A DNA stretch of 26,335 nt from a virus: the IMG/VR virus record IMGVR_UViG_3300036985_006824, positions 1-26,335 of that record. One strand, written 5' to 3'. The translations under genes and the position numbers were made by a program. The notes below the pieces were generated by a model. That model searched no databases. It was not told the origin of the DNA and saw only the letters and a program-made list of their open reading frames with translations. Positions 9,062 to 15,134 of the stretch are shown here, piece after piece. Position 1 is the stretch's first letter. The number at the start of each line of letters is the position of its first letter.

Positions 9062-9089
9062 ATCATATTCTAGACATACACTGTCTTAA
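9062..9089 (-). promoter_or_regulatory. Possible sigma70-like promoter before the 9032 gene
   Basis: On the minus strand TTAAGA (9089-9084) and TATGAT (9067-9062) are separated by 16 nt, a partial match to the -35/-10 consensus. The implied start of transcription is about 23 nt before the TTG at 9032. The region 9033-9135 otherwise holds no gene or hairpin terminator. Confidence 0.25.
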
Positions 9090-9135
9090 CGACCGGTTAC
9101 ACTAAAACTCATTAACATATGACATCTTTTTAACG

Positions 9136-9738
9136 TTAACGTGGTGCCTGTTGACGAGCTTCAGCAAGGATCGCCTCGAGTACTTCGCCGTACCAACAAT
9201 TCACACTCTTCGGGAACGGCCACATCCAACCGTATGCTGCGCTTGTGAAGTGTGAAACGATACGTTCGCGCAGAGCATCTGAACGCATTGCCTTTTCGCC
9301 TTTGAGCTCGAGCGTTGCTCGAAGCGTCTCTGTATAAGCCTCCCACTCCATTCTTGCACGAAAATAAGCAAGACCAAATGGTAATGGCGCTAGCAAATAG
9401 AGAATGGTCATCCCAAACAAAGTGTATCGTTGTCGCTGACGAAGGTGAACGCGTTCGTGTCTGAGGGTGATTGTCGCAGTAACAGGATCACGATCTTCAA
9501 AACCTAGCGGGGTATACAACGTATTACCAATGACTGTGCTGTACCTCGTCATGAACTCGCGTTGACCGCCAAACGTAATGATCTTAAGAGCGATATCAAT
9601 GACCTTTGCGAAATTGCTCTCGGCTTTCTTCACAACACGGAACGAAGGGAATTCCTGTTGGATTTCCTTAATGAACAAGTCGCGAATATTTTGATCACTT
9701 TCACTCATTCGTTCGAACCTAACTTCGTTAAAACTCAT
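9136..9738 (-). CDS. Putative HExxH zinc metalloprotease with a membrane-like helix
   Basis: I choose ATG 9738 because it overlaps the preceding mini-gene's stop (TGATG), giving a 200-residue protein. Residues 94-98 read HERVH, the HExxH zinc-binding/catalytic signature, followed by a hydrophobic segment (about 109-125, GMTILYLLAPLPFGLAYF) and an EWEAY motif (Glu131/Glu133) that could supply the third zinc ligand, as in many gluzincin-type peptidases. The N-terminal 60 residues are helical and the C-terminus is aromatic-rich (AAYGWMWPFPKSVNCWYGEV). A protease in a virion gene cluster could act in virion maturation, host entry or lysis; the sequence does not decide. It does not resemble the serine-type T4 gp21 prohead protease. 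A second possible start is the internal MSESDQ at residue 11. Confidence 0.65.
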   Translation of the reverse strand: MSFNEVRFERMSESDQNIRDLFIKEIQQEFPSFRVVKKAESNFAKVIDIALKIITFGGQREFMTRYSTVIGNTLYTPLGFEDRDPVTATITLRHERVHLRQRQRYTLFGMTILYLLAPLPFGLAYFRARMEWEAYTETLRATLELKGEKAMRSDALRERIVSHFTSAAYGWMWPFPKSVNCWYGEVLEAILAEARQQAPR

Positions 9739-9824
9739 CAACGTGCGACGTAAACTGTCACTTCACCTTCGAAACCAATCGCCTCATTGACCATCTCACG
9801 AAGTTCTTTAACTTTGATTTTCAT
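9738..9824 (-). CDS. 28-codon mini-gene consisting mostly of the MK..ELR module
   Basis: ATG 9824 overlaps the stop of the upstream gene (TAATG), and the TGA at 9738 overlaps the next ATG (TGATG). AAGGA lies 9 nt before the start. The predicted peptide, MKIKVKELREMVNEAIGFEG followed by EVTVYVAR, is almost nothing but the module found at the start of several neighbours. The coupled arrangement on both sides argues for real translation. It could be a remnant of a larger module protein that lost its C-terminal domain, or a free peptide. Confidence 0.55.
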   Translation of the reverse strand: MKIKVKELREMVNEAIGFEGEVTVYVAR

Positions 9825-10654
9825 TATCGTGATCCTTGTGGCATCCAAGCTTTGCCGGTTTCTGGATCCCAGCGCAGGCTTATGTTGTTATCTGATGACC
9901 TTGCTGAAATGCGACCATCACCACCTGCAGTGAACTGAATCGTTGAATCATCGATCATGTCCTGGACAAAAACGTTGAAAGCTTCTTTGTCAAATGCCTG
10001 AAGATCGTGGAGGGTTCCAATACGCTGGTTTGAACGAGGCCGAGGCGCTTCTTTAAGAGCCGCCGATTTTGTTAGCTCTTCTTTGATGATTGAACGGAGT
10101 TGTGATTGTCGAAGTTTCATGTGACGATTACTTTCAGAAATAACGGGTTTCAACGTGTCAAGCATTTCTTTCGATGATTCATAATCATCGATCGTGATGT
10201 CGTTAGCAAAATTCTGTAATGCTTCTTTAGTACCGATGACTTTAAAGTTACCACTACGAAGTTTTTTAATCTCGCCGTTCATGATGCCCACATCATCAAT
10301 GATGAATTCATAACTCTTATTGACCAACATCGTAAACTTTGGTGCCGATGGAACTGGGCTGCGAGCTGAATGTTTTTTCTTCGAAAGTTTATTGTATGAA
10401 TCCGAATATGGCGGATCCATCGTATTCAACATTTTCTTATATTCACGAGGATGCTCACCGAATTTGGTAAGATCATCTAAAAATAACTCTAAGACGCCGT
10501 CATTGTGACTTGAAACTTTAAAATCGCCATTTGATAACTTCTCAATCTTGACTTTATGCGGAGCAAGTATAAAATGAGATTTAGGATTTTTTATCGCAAA
10601 AGCCCACTGTTTGTCAACTATAACTGAAACTGAATGCTCTTGCGTTTTGGACAT
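9824..10654 (-). CDS. Modular protein: duplicated domain + QLRSIIKEEL module + variable tail (276 aa)
   Basis: Two diverged copies of a domain of about 70 residues occupy positions about 7-82 and 106-174. Each has a beta-rich core with an I(E/K)KL.(N/S)G.FKV segment and ends MLNTMDPP or MLDTLKP. Residues 171-194 read VISESNRHMKLRQSQLRSII then KEEL. The C-terminal 80 residues form an unrelated small domain (DDSTIQFTAGGDGRISARSS). The downstream neighbour at 11511 has the same plan with a different tail. Met179 (codon at 10120) is exactly where free-standing module proteins would begin, so an N-terminal domain pair seems to have been fused in front of a module gene. The ATG at 10654 has no Shine-Dalgarno sequence and sits just after TATATAAT. 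Function is unknown; an injected or internal virion protein is my inference. Confidence 0.75.
   Translation of the reverse strand: MSKTQEHSVSVIVDKQWAFAIKNPKSHFILAPHKVKIEKLSNGDFKVSSHNDGVLELFLDDLTKFGEHPREYKKMLNTMDPPYSDSYNKLSKKKHSARSPVPSAPKFTMLVNKSYEFIIDDVGIMNGEIKKLRSGNFKVIGTKEALQNFANDITIDDYESSKEMLDTLKPVISESNRHMKLRQSQLRSIIKEELTKSAALKEAPRPRSNQRIGTLHDLQAFDKEAFNVFVQDMIDDSTIQFTAGGDGRISARSSDNNISLRWDPETGKAWMPQGSR
10118..10167. repeat. 50-bp module-boundary repeat, copy 1 (partner 10981-11030)
   Basis: The stretch matches 10981-11030 with a single mismatch (C at 10154, T at 11017). It encodes the end of the second domain copy and the Met that opens the QLR module (TLKPVISESNRHM). Flanking parts of the two genes are much more diverged, so this block looks recently exchanged. 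Confidence 0.8.
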
Positions 10655-10675
10655 ATCATTATATATTCGGGTGCG
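10652..10675. repeat. 24-bp start-region repeat, copy 1 (partner 11509-11532)
   Basis: The plus-strand sequence catatcattatatattcggg and the following four bases are identical at 11509-11532. On the minus strand this contains TATATAAT followed by GATATG, where ATG is the start codon of each paralogue. It marks the tandem duplication of the two genes with their start regions. Confidence 0.8.
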
Positions 10676-10683
10676 TGATTAAC

Positions 10684-11511
10684 TCATAGATCAGGCATTT
10701 GCTTCATGACTACTTCGAGCCCTTTTATCATTGTTTGTAAACCTTCAATGTCTTGCAAATGAAGAATAGTGTACTTGATTAAATGATCTTTTTCCTCGTC
10801 GCCAGTTAGAAACCTTTGACAAATTTGTATAACTTTTTTCTTTTTAGCGGCAATATCTTTGAGATCATACGCAAGTCTTCGAACATCAAGAATTTCACCT
10901 TCTGCTTTAGTGACTTCATTCAAGGTCTTTCTTGTGAGTTCTTCTTTGATGATTAAACGGAGTTGTGATGTGTTGATCTGCATGTGACGATTACTTTCAG
11001 AAATAACGGGTTTCAATGTGTCAAGCATTTTTTGTGAAGAAGACTGATCACCAATCGTGATGTCATCTGCAAAGCTCTCTAAAGCACTCTCTTCACCAGT
11101 GACTAGAAAACTTCCACGAGGACCTTTCACAATCTTGATACCATAATTTGCTTCTTGATCTTCAATTTCATCTTCGAACGCGAAAGCATAATGTTTGCCA
11201 ACACGCATCGTGAACTTCTCTGCTGGGCGTGATTTTTTCAGTGGAGTTTCCGATCGAGTATTATCTAACGATGCCGGCGGATCCATTGTATCGAGAACTT
11301 TAAGCATCTCATCAGAAGTTATTTCTCCTTCTTCAACGAGATCTCGTACAAGTTTTTTTAGTGACGATTCAAGGCCATAAACCTTGATATCGCCGCGTGG
11401 TGACTTCTCAATCTTAATGCCATAAGCCATTGGCCAATTAGTTTTAAGATCGATCATATAAGAAGCGCACTTCGCTGGCAAAGTAATTGAACGCTCTTGT
11501 GCTTTTGGCAT
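10684..11511 (-). CDS. Modular protein paralogue: duplicated domain + QLRLIIKEEL module + different tail (275 aa)
   Basis: Paralogue of the 10654 gene. Two domain copies lie at about residues 6-80 and 99-171 (each containing GIKI.K.PRG followed by a DIKV or SFLV strand, ending KVLDTMDPP or MLDTLKP), then SESNRHMQINTSQLRLIIKE with EL (module at 182-192). The last 80 residues are a helical, Lys-rich domain (AKKKKVIQICQRFLTGDEEK) with no similarity to the tail of its neighbour. The two genes share a 24-bp start region and a 50-bp block at the domain/module boundary. ATG 11511 is preceded by TATATAATGAT rather than a ribosome binding site. The plan of constant front, short module and exchanged tail recalls polymorphic secreted effectors, but no toxic activity is recognisable. 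Confidence 0.75.
   Translation of the reverse strand: MPKAQERSITLPAKCASYMIDLKTNWPMAYGIKIEKSPRGDIKVYGLESSLKKLVRDLVEEGEITSDEMLKVLDTMDPPASLDNTRSETPLKKSRPAEKFTMRVGKHYAFAFEDEIEDQEANYGIKIVKGPRGSFLVTGEESALESFADDITIGDQSSSQKMLDTLKPVISESNRHMQINTSQLRLIIKEELTRKTLNEVTKAEGEILDVRRLAYDLKDIAAKKKKVIQICQRFLTGDEEKDHLIKYTILHLQDIEGLQTMIKGLEVVMKQMPDL
10981..11030. repeat. 50-bp module-boundary repeat, copy 2 (partner 10118-10167)
   Basis: Second copy of the near-identical block in which the duplicated-domain region joins the QLR module in the two paralogues; one mismatch in 50 positions. Confidence 0.8.
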
Positions 11512-11532
11512 ATCATTATATATTCGGGTGCG
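11509..11532. repeat. 24-bp start-region repeat, copy 2 (partner 10652-10675)
   Basis: Exact 24-bp match to 10652-10675, covering the start codon and the TATATAAT element upstream of the 11511 gene. Confidence 0.8.
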
Positions 11533-11611
11533 GGATCAATTCGTATACGGAATTGCCACAGCCCCATAGTTGAACAACAGTGATTGAACGGAGTTGTGAT
11601 GTGTCTTTAAT
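11516..11611 (-). pseudogene. Decayed module gene joined to a repeat-encoded C-terminus
   Basis: A 31-codon frame reads IKDTSQLRSIT directly followed by VVQLWGCGNSVYELIPHPNI and TAA. The front matches the QLR module, and 23 nt (ACATCACAACTCCGTT... on the minus strand) match the module region of the neighbouring gene near 10955-10978. The position where ATG is expected is ATT (11611-11609), so there is no normal start. The end carries the 44-bp repeat also found upstream of the ADP-ribosyltransferase-like gene. It overlaps the last codon of that gene. I interpret it as the product of a deletion joining a module start to the tail of another gene. Expression from ATT is possible but unlikely. 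Confidence 0.5.
11535..11578. repeat. 44-bp direct repeat, left copy (partner 12424-12467)
   Basis: Aligns to 12424-12467 with two mismatches; the core gccacagccccatagttgaa is identical. The two copies are 889 bp apart and bracket the 11607-12401 gene. Both copies encode VVQLWGCGNSVYE on the minus strand. Confidence 0.85.
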
Positions 11612-12401
11612 TCTTAACCGGTTTCATATCGATTAATTTTTCAACGACTTGAAAAGAATCATTTGTGAGAAAACATATTTGTGGAATTTCATATTCAATC
11701 AAAACGTATGGATCAATAATAGCATCGTACTTTTGCCCAAGTAGATATTGTTGTGTTTCCACATGACCTTTTATCGCAGCCATTGATTTCACTGTATTCC
11801 AAGATTTCTTGTTAAGAACAAGCGGATTCTTAAAGTTACATTTCAAAATGTAACCATGCTTCGTTGTTACTGCGATATCTTCAAAATAAATGCCCATCCC
11901 CTTATCATCATTACCAATTAACATTTGATAAACATCTTTAGTGAATACAAAAGCATATACACCGTTAGGCATCTGATGGTGATTTCCAATACGTTCAGCA
12001 TTTGGTAATGAGGATGGATTTTCAACAAATCTAATCGCATATTTGGGATCGAATGGATCTGACACATATTGATGAAAATGTTTTGTCAAATTAAGATCTA
12101 CGACAGCAACGGGTTTTTGTGTCAATTCAAAAATTGGTACATATTGAATCTTATTAGATTGATTTTGTATGATGTATGCATACCATTTGGATGGTATTAT
12201 TGTTCCGCGACGACGATCAGTTTTCTCTGATTCTGCAGAATCAAGTGCGTCGTTTTTATTTGAAGCAGACGAACCCCACATTACTTCATATGTTTCACCG
12301 TCTCGAGACCAAATAACGTCATCACGTACTTTAATTTGATGTTTGCCGACCTCAATAGATTCAATTAACAACGCACGTAATTTGCCTATTGTGATCTTCA
12401 T
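11607..12401 (-). CDS. Putative ADP-ribosyltransferase-like protein with N-terminal QLR-type module (264 aa)
   Basis: The N-terminus, MKITIGKLRALLIESIEVGK, is a variant of the module found in neighbouring genes. The C-terminal half resembles ADP-ribosyltransferase folds seen in phage and polyvalent proteins: NGVYAFVF (146-153), GIYFEDIAV (170-178), a beta strand plus NP (YILKCNFKNPLVL, 184-196), KYDAIID (224-230), and a final IEYEIPQICFL..FQVVEKL (235-256) in which Glu236/Glu238 could be the catalytic glutamate. T4 Alt is a precedent for an ADP-ribosyltransferase carried in the capsid and injected to modify host RNA polymerase. This protein is much shorter, and a clear N-terminal Arg/His-Gly motif is not obvious, so the assignment is tentative. 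No ribosome binding site precedes ATG 12401. The gene is bracketed by 44-bp direct repeats, suggesting cassette insertion or duplication. Confidence 0.55.
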   Translation of the reverse strand: MKITIGKLRALLIESIEVGKHQIKVRDDVIWSRDGETYEVMWGSSASNKNDALDSAESEKTDRRRGTIIPSKWYAYIIQNQSNKIQYVPIFELTQKPVAVVDLNLTKHFHQYVSDPFDPKYAIRFVENPSSLPNAERIGNHHQMPNGVYAFVFTKDVYQMLIGNDDKGMGIYFEDIAVTTKHGYILKCNFKNPLVLNKKSWNTVKSMAAIKGHVETQQYLLGQKYDAIIDPYVLIEYEIPQICFLTNDSFQVVEKLIDMKPVKN

Positions 12402-12413
12402 ACAATTAAATAA

Positions 12414-12545
12414 CTACGTTGACATCATTTCGTATACGGAGTTGCCACAGCCCCATAGTTGAACAACGCCTCGCTCTAAAGCTGCCTGTGCTTGTGTTAA
12501 CCCGAGTGCTTTATTCGTTCGTAAGCCATGATAAAATGTATCACG
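12414..12545 (-). pseudogene. C-terminal gene remnant carrying the right copy of the 44-bp repeat
   Basis: A 43-codon frame without a start codon reads RDTFYHGLRTNKALGLTQAQ, then AALERGVVQLWGCGNSVYEM and MST, ending at TAG 12414. It is closed upstream by TAA at 12546. The VVQLWGCGNSVYE segment is the same as in the 11516-11611 remnant. It looks like the tail end of a gene whose front has been lost. It could instead be a frame that is open by chance, but the protein-level match of both copies in the same frame argues against that. Confidence 0.4.
12424..12467. repeat. 44-bp direct repeat, right copy (partner 11535-11578)
   Basis: Right copy of the repeat bracketing the ADP-ribosyltransferase-like gene, two mismatches to the left copy. 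It lies 23 bp upstream of that gene's start codon. Confidence 0.85.
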
Positions 12546-12610
12546 TTAAACGAAGTTGTTTAACTCAGAATGAACTTAACATCAAGGCAATTTCTAACCA
12601 TTCAATGGAG

Positions 12611-12639
12611 TAAAAACACAAACGGCCCATAAAGGGCCG
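12611..12639 (-). terminator. Rho-independent terminator after the tail tube gene
   Basis: On the minus strand CGGCCC-TTTAT-GGGCCG is followed by TTTGTGTTTTTA, a 6-bp GC stem with a T-rich tail, 25 nt past the tube stop codon. A 9-bp outer inverted repeat (AACCATTCA at 12596-12604, TGAATGGTT at 12642-12650) encloses it. Confidence 0.8.
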
Positions 12640-12663
12640 AATGAATGGTTTTGATCGTTGATC

Positions 12664-13152
12664 TCAGTACTGCAACACGGCGTTGTCATAACGCAGTGTT
12701 AGAGAAATCTCTGCTAGACCGCCATCTTCATACGTAAGCTCACCGAAGTTGGCTTCCGTGATGAAGGCACCTTTTACGTCCCAATACTCGACGACTGTTC
12801 CGACCGGATCTAAGAGTTTAAGCGCAATGTCCCTCTTGTAAAAGTCAGCATAGCCTGAACGACCAGACACTGACTCATAATGAAGGCGAACCCATTCCAT
12901 GACCTGTTGAGCACCAGATGGTGCGATTGGATCATGAAGTGTTACTGACATTGTGCTGAACTTGGTCGTATCAGCAAGATAGCGCCTCGTGTTGATAAAA
13001 GGCACTTCAATTTCACCCGTAGAAATAGTCGGACGTTGCGCAGTTTTCAGGATGTAAGCATCAATGCCTTCTATCATAAGAACCCAACGATTCTTGCGTT
13101 TAGGCTCGAACCGATTATTTAGCATACTAGTTACGTCTAATGTCTCTGCGAT
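12664..13152 (-). CDS. Tail tube protein, T4 gp19-like (probable ATC start)
   Basis: The protein has the gp19 tube signature: FEPKRKNRWVLMIEGIDAYI near the N-terminus, PTISTGEIEVPFINTRRYLA, HDPIAPSGAQQVMEWVRLHY and a beta-rich C-terminus ending DNAVLQY. Hexamers of this protein form the inner tube through which DNA passes. The first ATG (13125) has no ribosome binding site and gives 153 residues. Nine codons upstream, ATC 13152 lies 8 nt after a perfect AGGAGG (13166-13161) and gives a natural N-terminus, AETLDVTS before MLNNRF, for 162 residues. I therefore prefer the ATC start, or a G-to-C change of an original ATG. The ATG directly abutting AGGAGG encodes only MRQSQRH and is too close to be used well. 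A terminator follows. The gene is separated from the sheath genes by an inserted opposite-strand nuclease gene. Confidence 0.85.
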   Translation of the reverse strand: MAETLDVTSMLNNRFEPKRKNRWVLMIEGIDAYILKTAQRPTISTGEIEVPFINTRRYLADTTKFSTMSVTLHDPIAPSGAQQVMEWVRLHYESVSGRSGYADFYKRDIALKLLDPVGTVVEYWDVKGAFITEANFGELTYEDGGLAEISLTLRYDNAVLQY

Positions 13153-13160
13153 TGTCTCAT

Positions 13161-13166
13161 CCTCCT
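13161..13166 (-). promoter_or_regulatory. Strong ribosome binding site that decides the tube start
   Basis: AGGAGG on the minus strand lies 8 nt before ATC 13152 and 35 nt before ATG 13125, so it supports initiation at ATC. Confidence 0.6.
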
Positions 13167-13219
13167 GTAGCTTTGTTGAATTGCCTACTTGATGTAGGTA
13201 TACAGATTATTTTTTTTCT

Positions 13220-13248
13220 TTGTATTTCAAGCTACAAATTCGTATAAT
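13220..13248 (+). promoter_or_regulatory. Sigma70-like promoter for the homing endonuclease-like gene
   Basis: TTGTAT (13220-13225) and TATAAT (13243-13248) are separated by 17 nt. The -10 box ends 6 nt before the ATG at 13255, so transcription would start at or next to the start codon, giving a leaderless message. No ribosome binding site is present between them. Confidence 0.5.
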
Positions 13249-13254
13249 AGCAAG

Positions 13255-14505
13255 ATGGTTGATATCAACGATGAAAAGGTCAAACAAGGCCTTGCAAAAT
13301 TAAGCGCCAGTGTAAAGGCCGCATGCAATGAGCCTGCACTTAGAAAATACCTTGACGATAAAAAACGCCTACCGAAAGAGCGTTTGTTTGAGATGATTTC
13401 TAAATCAAAAGTTTGGTCAGTCGCAAATCTAGACGATTACAAACGCCTGACAACAAAAAATATTGAGGCAACGTGTTCTCATGGACACAGTGAGATCGTG
13501 TCTATTCAAAGTGTGATTGATGATAAACCTTGTCAGACATGTTCTCCGGGAAAACGCAAACGATCGTTCAAACCGTTTAAACAGTTCGTTAACGAACTAT
13601 TGGCAATTCGACGTGAAGACGAATTCATGTTTGATGAATCGACGTATAACAGCGTATCACGACCAATGTCGATTAAATGTGTCAAATGCAAGTTTGAATT
13701 TGAGAAGATGCCAAAACAATTAATCTATGAAAAAATTGGATGTCCCCGATGCGCGAACAAAGCAAAGGTGACTACGCAAAGAAAGTCATGGCATAGCTTT
13801 TTGAAACTAGCGAAAGAGCGACACGGCGATTCATTTGAATATTTCAAAAACGAAGATGATCGTTATGGAAACGCTGATTCGATCAAAAGACGTTGCAAGG
13901 GATGCGATGCAATTATAAAGCAATCGATACCTGATCATCTTTTTGGAAACGGATGCAAAACGTGTTCGAATAAGAGGAAACAAACTACTGAATCATTCAT
14001 CACGCTTTCTAAAGAAATCTGGGGAAAGAACGTTTATGATTACTCGCAAGTCGTATTCGTTAACAACAAAATGCCAGTAAAATTCACATGTAAAAACGGA
14101 CATGCATTTACAACCCAACCCTTGAACCACTTAGACATTGGCGGATGTCCAACATGCAATCACAAGAAGTTCAAGTGTATTGGCGAAACTGAGTGGTTAG
14201 ACTCACTAAAGATCCCTGAGAATTGTCGGAATGTTTGGATCAACGTTAATGGTCAAAAGCTAAATGTAAGCGGGCTTATCAATCAAACAATCTACGAATA
14301 TCATGGTGATTACTGGCGTGGTAATCTGGCACGATTCGCACCGAATCTCATCAACAATTTCAATGAGATGACAATGCAAGAACTTAACGATTACACGTTA
14401 GAAAAAGAAAAAGCATTACGAGATGCAGGATTCGTTGTGATTACCATGTGGGAGTCTAAGTGGATAGAACTACGAAAGACCCGACCTAAGGCTTTGTTGA
14501 CATAG
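13255..14505 (+). CDS. Zinc-ribbon repeat protein with C-terminal Vsr-like nuclease domain; probable free-standing homing endonuclease
   Basis: Encoded on the opposite strand to the structural genes. After a helical N-terminus (1-60), the 416-residue protein has successive treble-clef/zinc-ribbon units marked by paired cysteines: CSHGH..CQTC, CVKCKFEFE..CPRC, CKGCDAII..CKTC and CKNGHAFT..CPTC (about residues 70-305). The C-terminal domain contains EYHGDYWRGN (348-357) and, after YTLEKEKALRDAGF, MWESKW (398-403). This is the pattern of Vsr-related nucleases, including EDxHD-type homing endonucleases of phages. Such genes spread by cutting homing-site DNA in related genomes and commonly interrupt phage gene clusters. 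Its own promoter, its insertion between sheath and tube genes and its strand all fit a selfish insertion. It could alternatively act in exclusion of competing phages. Catalysis is not proven from sequence. Confidence 0.75.
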   Translation: MVDINDEKVKQGLAKLSASVKAACNEPALRKYLDDKKRLPKERLFEMISKSKVWSVANLDDYKRLTTKNIEATCSHGHSEIVSIQSVIDDKPCQTCSPGKRKRSFKPFKQFVNELLAIRREDEFMFDESTYNSVSRPMSIKCVKCKFEFEKMPKQLIYEKIGCPRCANKAKVTTQRKSWHSFLKLAKERHGDSFEYFKNEDDRYGNADSIKRRCKGCDAIIKQSIPDHLFGNGCKTCSNKRKQTTESFITLSKEIWGKNVYDYSQVVFVNNKMPVKFTCKNGHAFTTQPLNHLDIGGCPTCNHKKFKCIGETEWLDSLKIPENCRNVWINVNGQKLNVSGLINQTIYEYHGDYWRGNLARFAPNLINNFNEMTMQELNDYTLEKEKALRDAGFVVITMWESKWIELRKTRPKALLT

Positions 14506-14560
14506 ACCTATCACCAGACAATTCATCGATCAATAAACAACGGTCAACCTTTGAAACGAC

Positions 14561-14582
14561 AAAAGCACCCTAAACGGATGCT
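14561..14582 (-). terminator. Terminator after the 15070 gene
   Basis: The minus strand forms AGCATCC-GTTTA-GGGTGCT (7 bp with one T-G pair) followed by TTTT, 60 nt past the stop at 14642. The plus strand has no T tail, so it serves the minus-strand genes. Confidence 0.65.
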
Positions 14583-14641
14583 AATGAGGTTTGAAATTGG
14601 TGTTCACGTTAAGAACCGTCAGGAGAACCGCGAAGGCCTCA

Positions 14642-15070
14642 TCAGCGTACTACTGGTTTAAATGTCCAAGGCACGTCTTTATCGTTAAATGAAACTGGCT
14701 GCGAAACAATTCCAGGTGATTTTGTTGTTAAATCAACATCCTGATTTATATCTTCAACAACATTTGATATCAATTGATGAATTGAACTTCTTAAATCTTG
14801 ACTAGAAAGAACACTATCAACAGTTGCCTCGATAAGCGTATTTGCATTTTCAGGTGTCATCTCTTGAATGATCCCTTCATCTCTAACCATTACCATTAAA
14901 TCATCTTTATTATCGACGATAAAGTCACTCAAAAATGTAATGCAAAGATCTGAGAGTAATTGTGCACCAGCATTCTCTTTGATGATGCGCTTACCGGTTG
15001 ATCGTTTAACCTCTGTCGTAATGAGGCTACGCAGTTGAGATTCTGAGAGTTTAATTGCCTTGTTTTTCAT
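14642..15070 (-). CDS. Small module protein 2 of a tandem pair (142 aa)
   Basis: I choose ATG 15070, which gives MKNKAIKLSESQLRSLITTE, over an upstream TTG (15085) that has no ribosome binding site. The N-terminus is the QLR module. The rest is acidic and helical (for example FIVDNKDDLMVMVRDEGIIQ) and ends in a Pro-containing tail. It follows a similar gene (15411), and the DNA at its start (TCATCACATCATCTTTC on the plus strand) repeats the DNA at the end of that gene, suggesting tandem duplication. No known domain was recognised. A capsid-internal protein is possible if the module is a targeting peptide. Confidence 0.7.
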   Translation of the reverse strand: MKNKAIKLSESQLRSLITTEVKRSTGKRIIKENAGAQLLSDLCITFLSDFIVDNKDDLMVMVRDEGIIQEMTPENANTLIEATVDSVLSSQDLRSSIHQLISNVVEDINQDVDLTTKSPGIVSQPVSFNDKDVPWTFKPVVR

Positions 15071-15083
15071 CACATCATCTTTC
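15067..15083. repeat. 17-bp direct repeat, copy 1 (partner 15118-15134)
   Basis: TCATCACATCATCTTTC occurs here, over the start codon of the 15070 gene, and again at 15118-15134, over the stop codon of the 15411 gene; spacing 51 bp. Confidence 0.7.
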
Positions 15084-15117
15084 AAAGATTGTCCATAGCT
15101 GAGTTAACTAACTGTTC

Positions 15118-15134
15118 TCATCACATCATCTTTC
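15118..15134. repeat. 17-bp direct repeat, copy 2 (partner 15067-15083)
   Basis: Exact second copy, spanning the last codons and stop of the 15411 gene. Confidence 0.7.

Noticed and set aside
10118-11030. CRISPR-like array from repeated blocks
   Set aside because: Only two copies, 863 bp apart and inside genes; no regular short spacing.
11535-12467. Transposon or integron-type element bounded by the 44-bp repeats
   Set aside because: No transposase, integrase, terminal inverted repeats or target-site duplications are visible; the repeats encode the same protein tail and fit gene duplication or recombination better.
13131-13160. Mini-frame MRQSQRH directly after AGGAGG
   Set aside because: The ATG abuts the ribosome binding site with no spacer, so efficient initiation is unlikely; the site is better explained by the ATC start.
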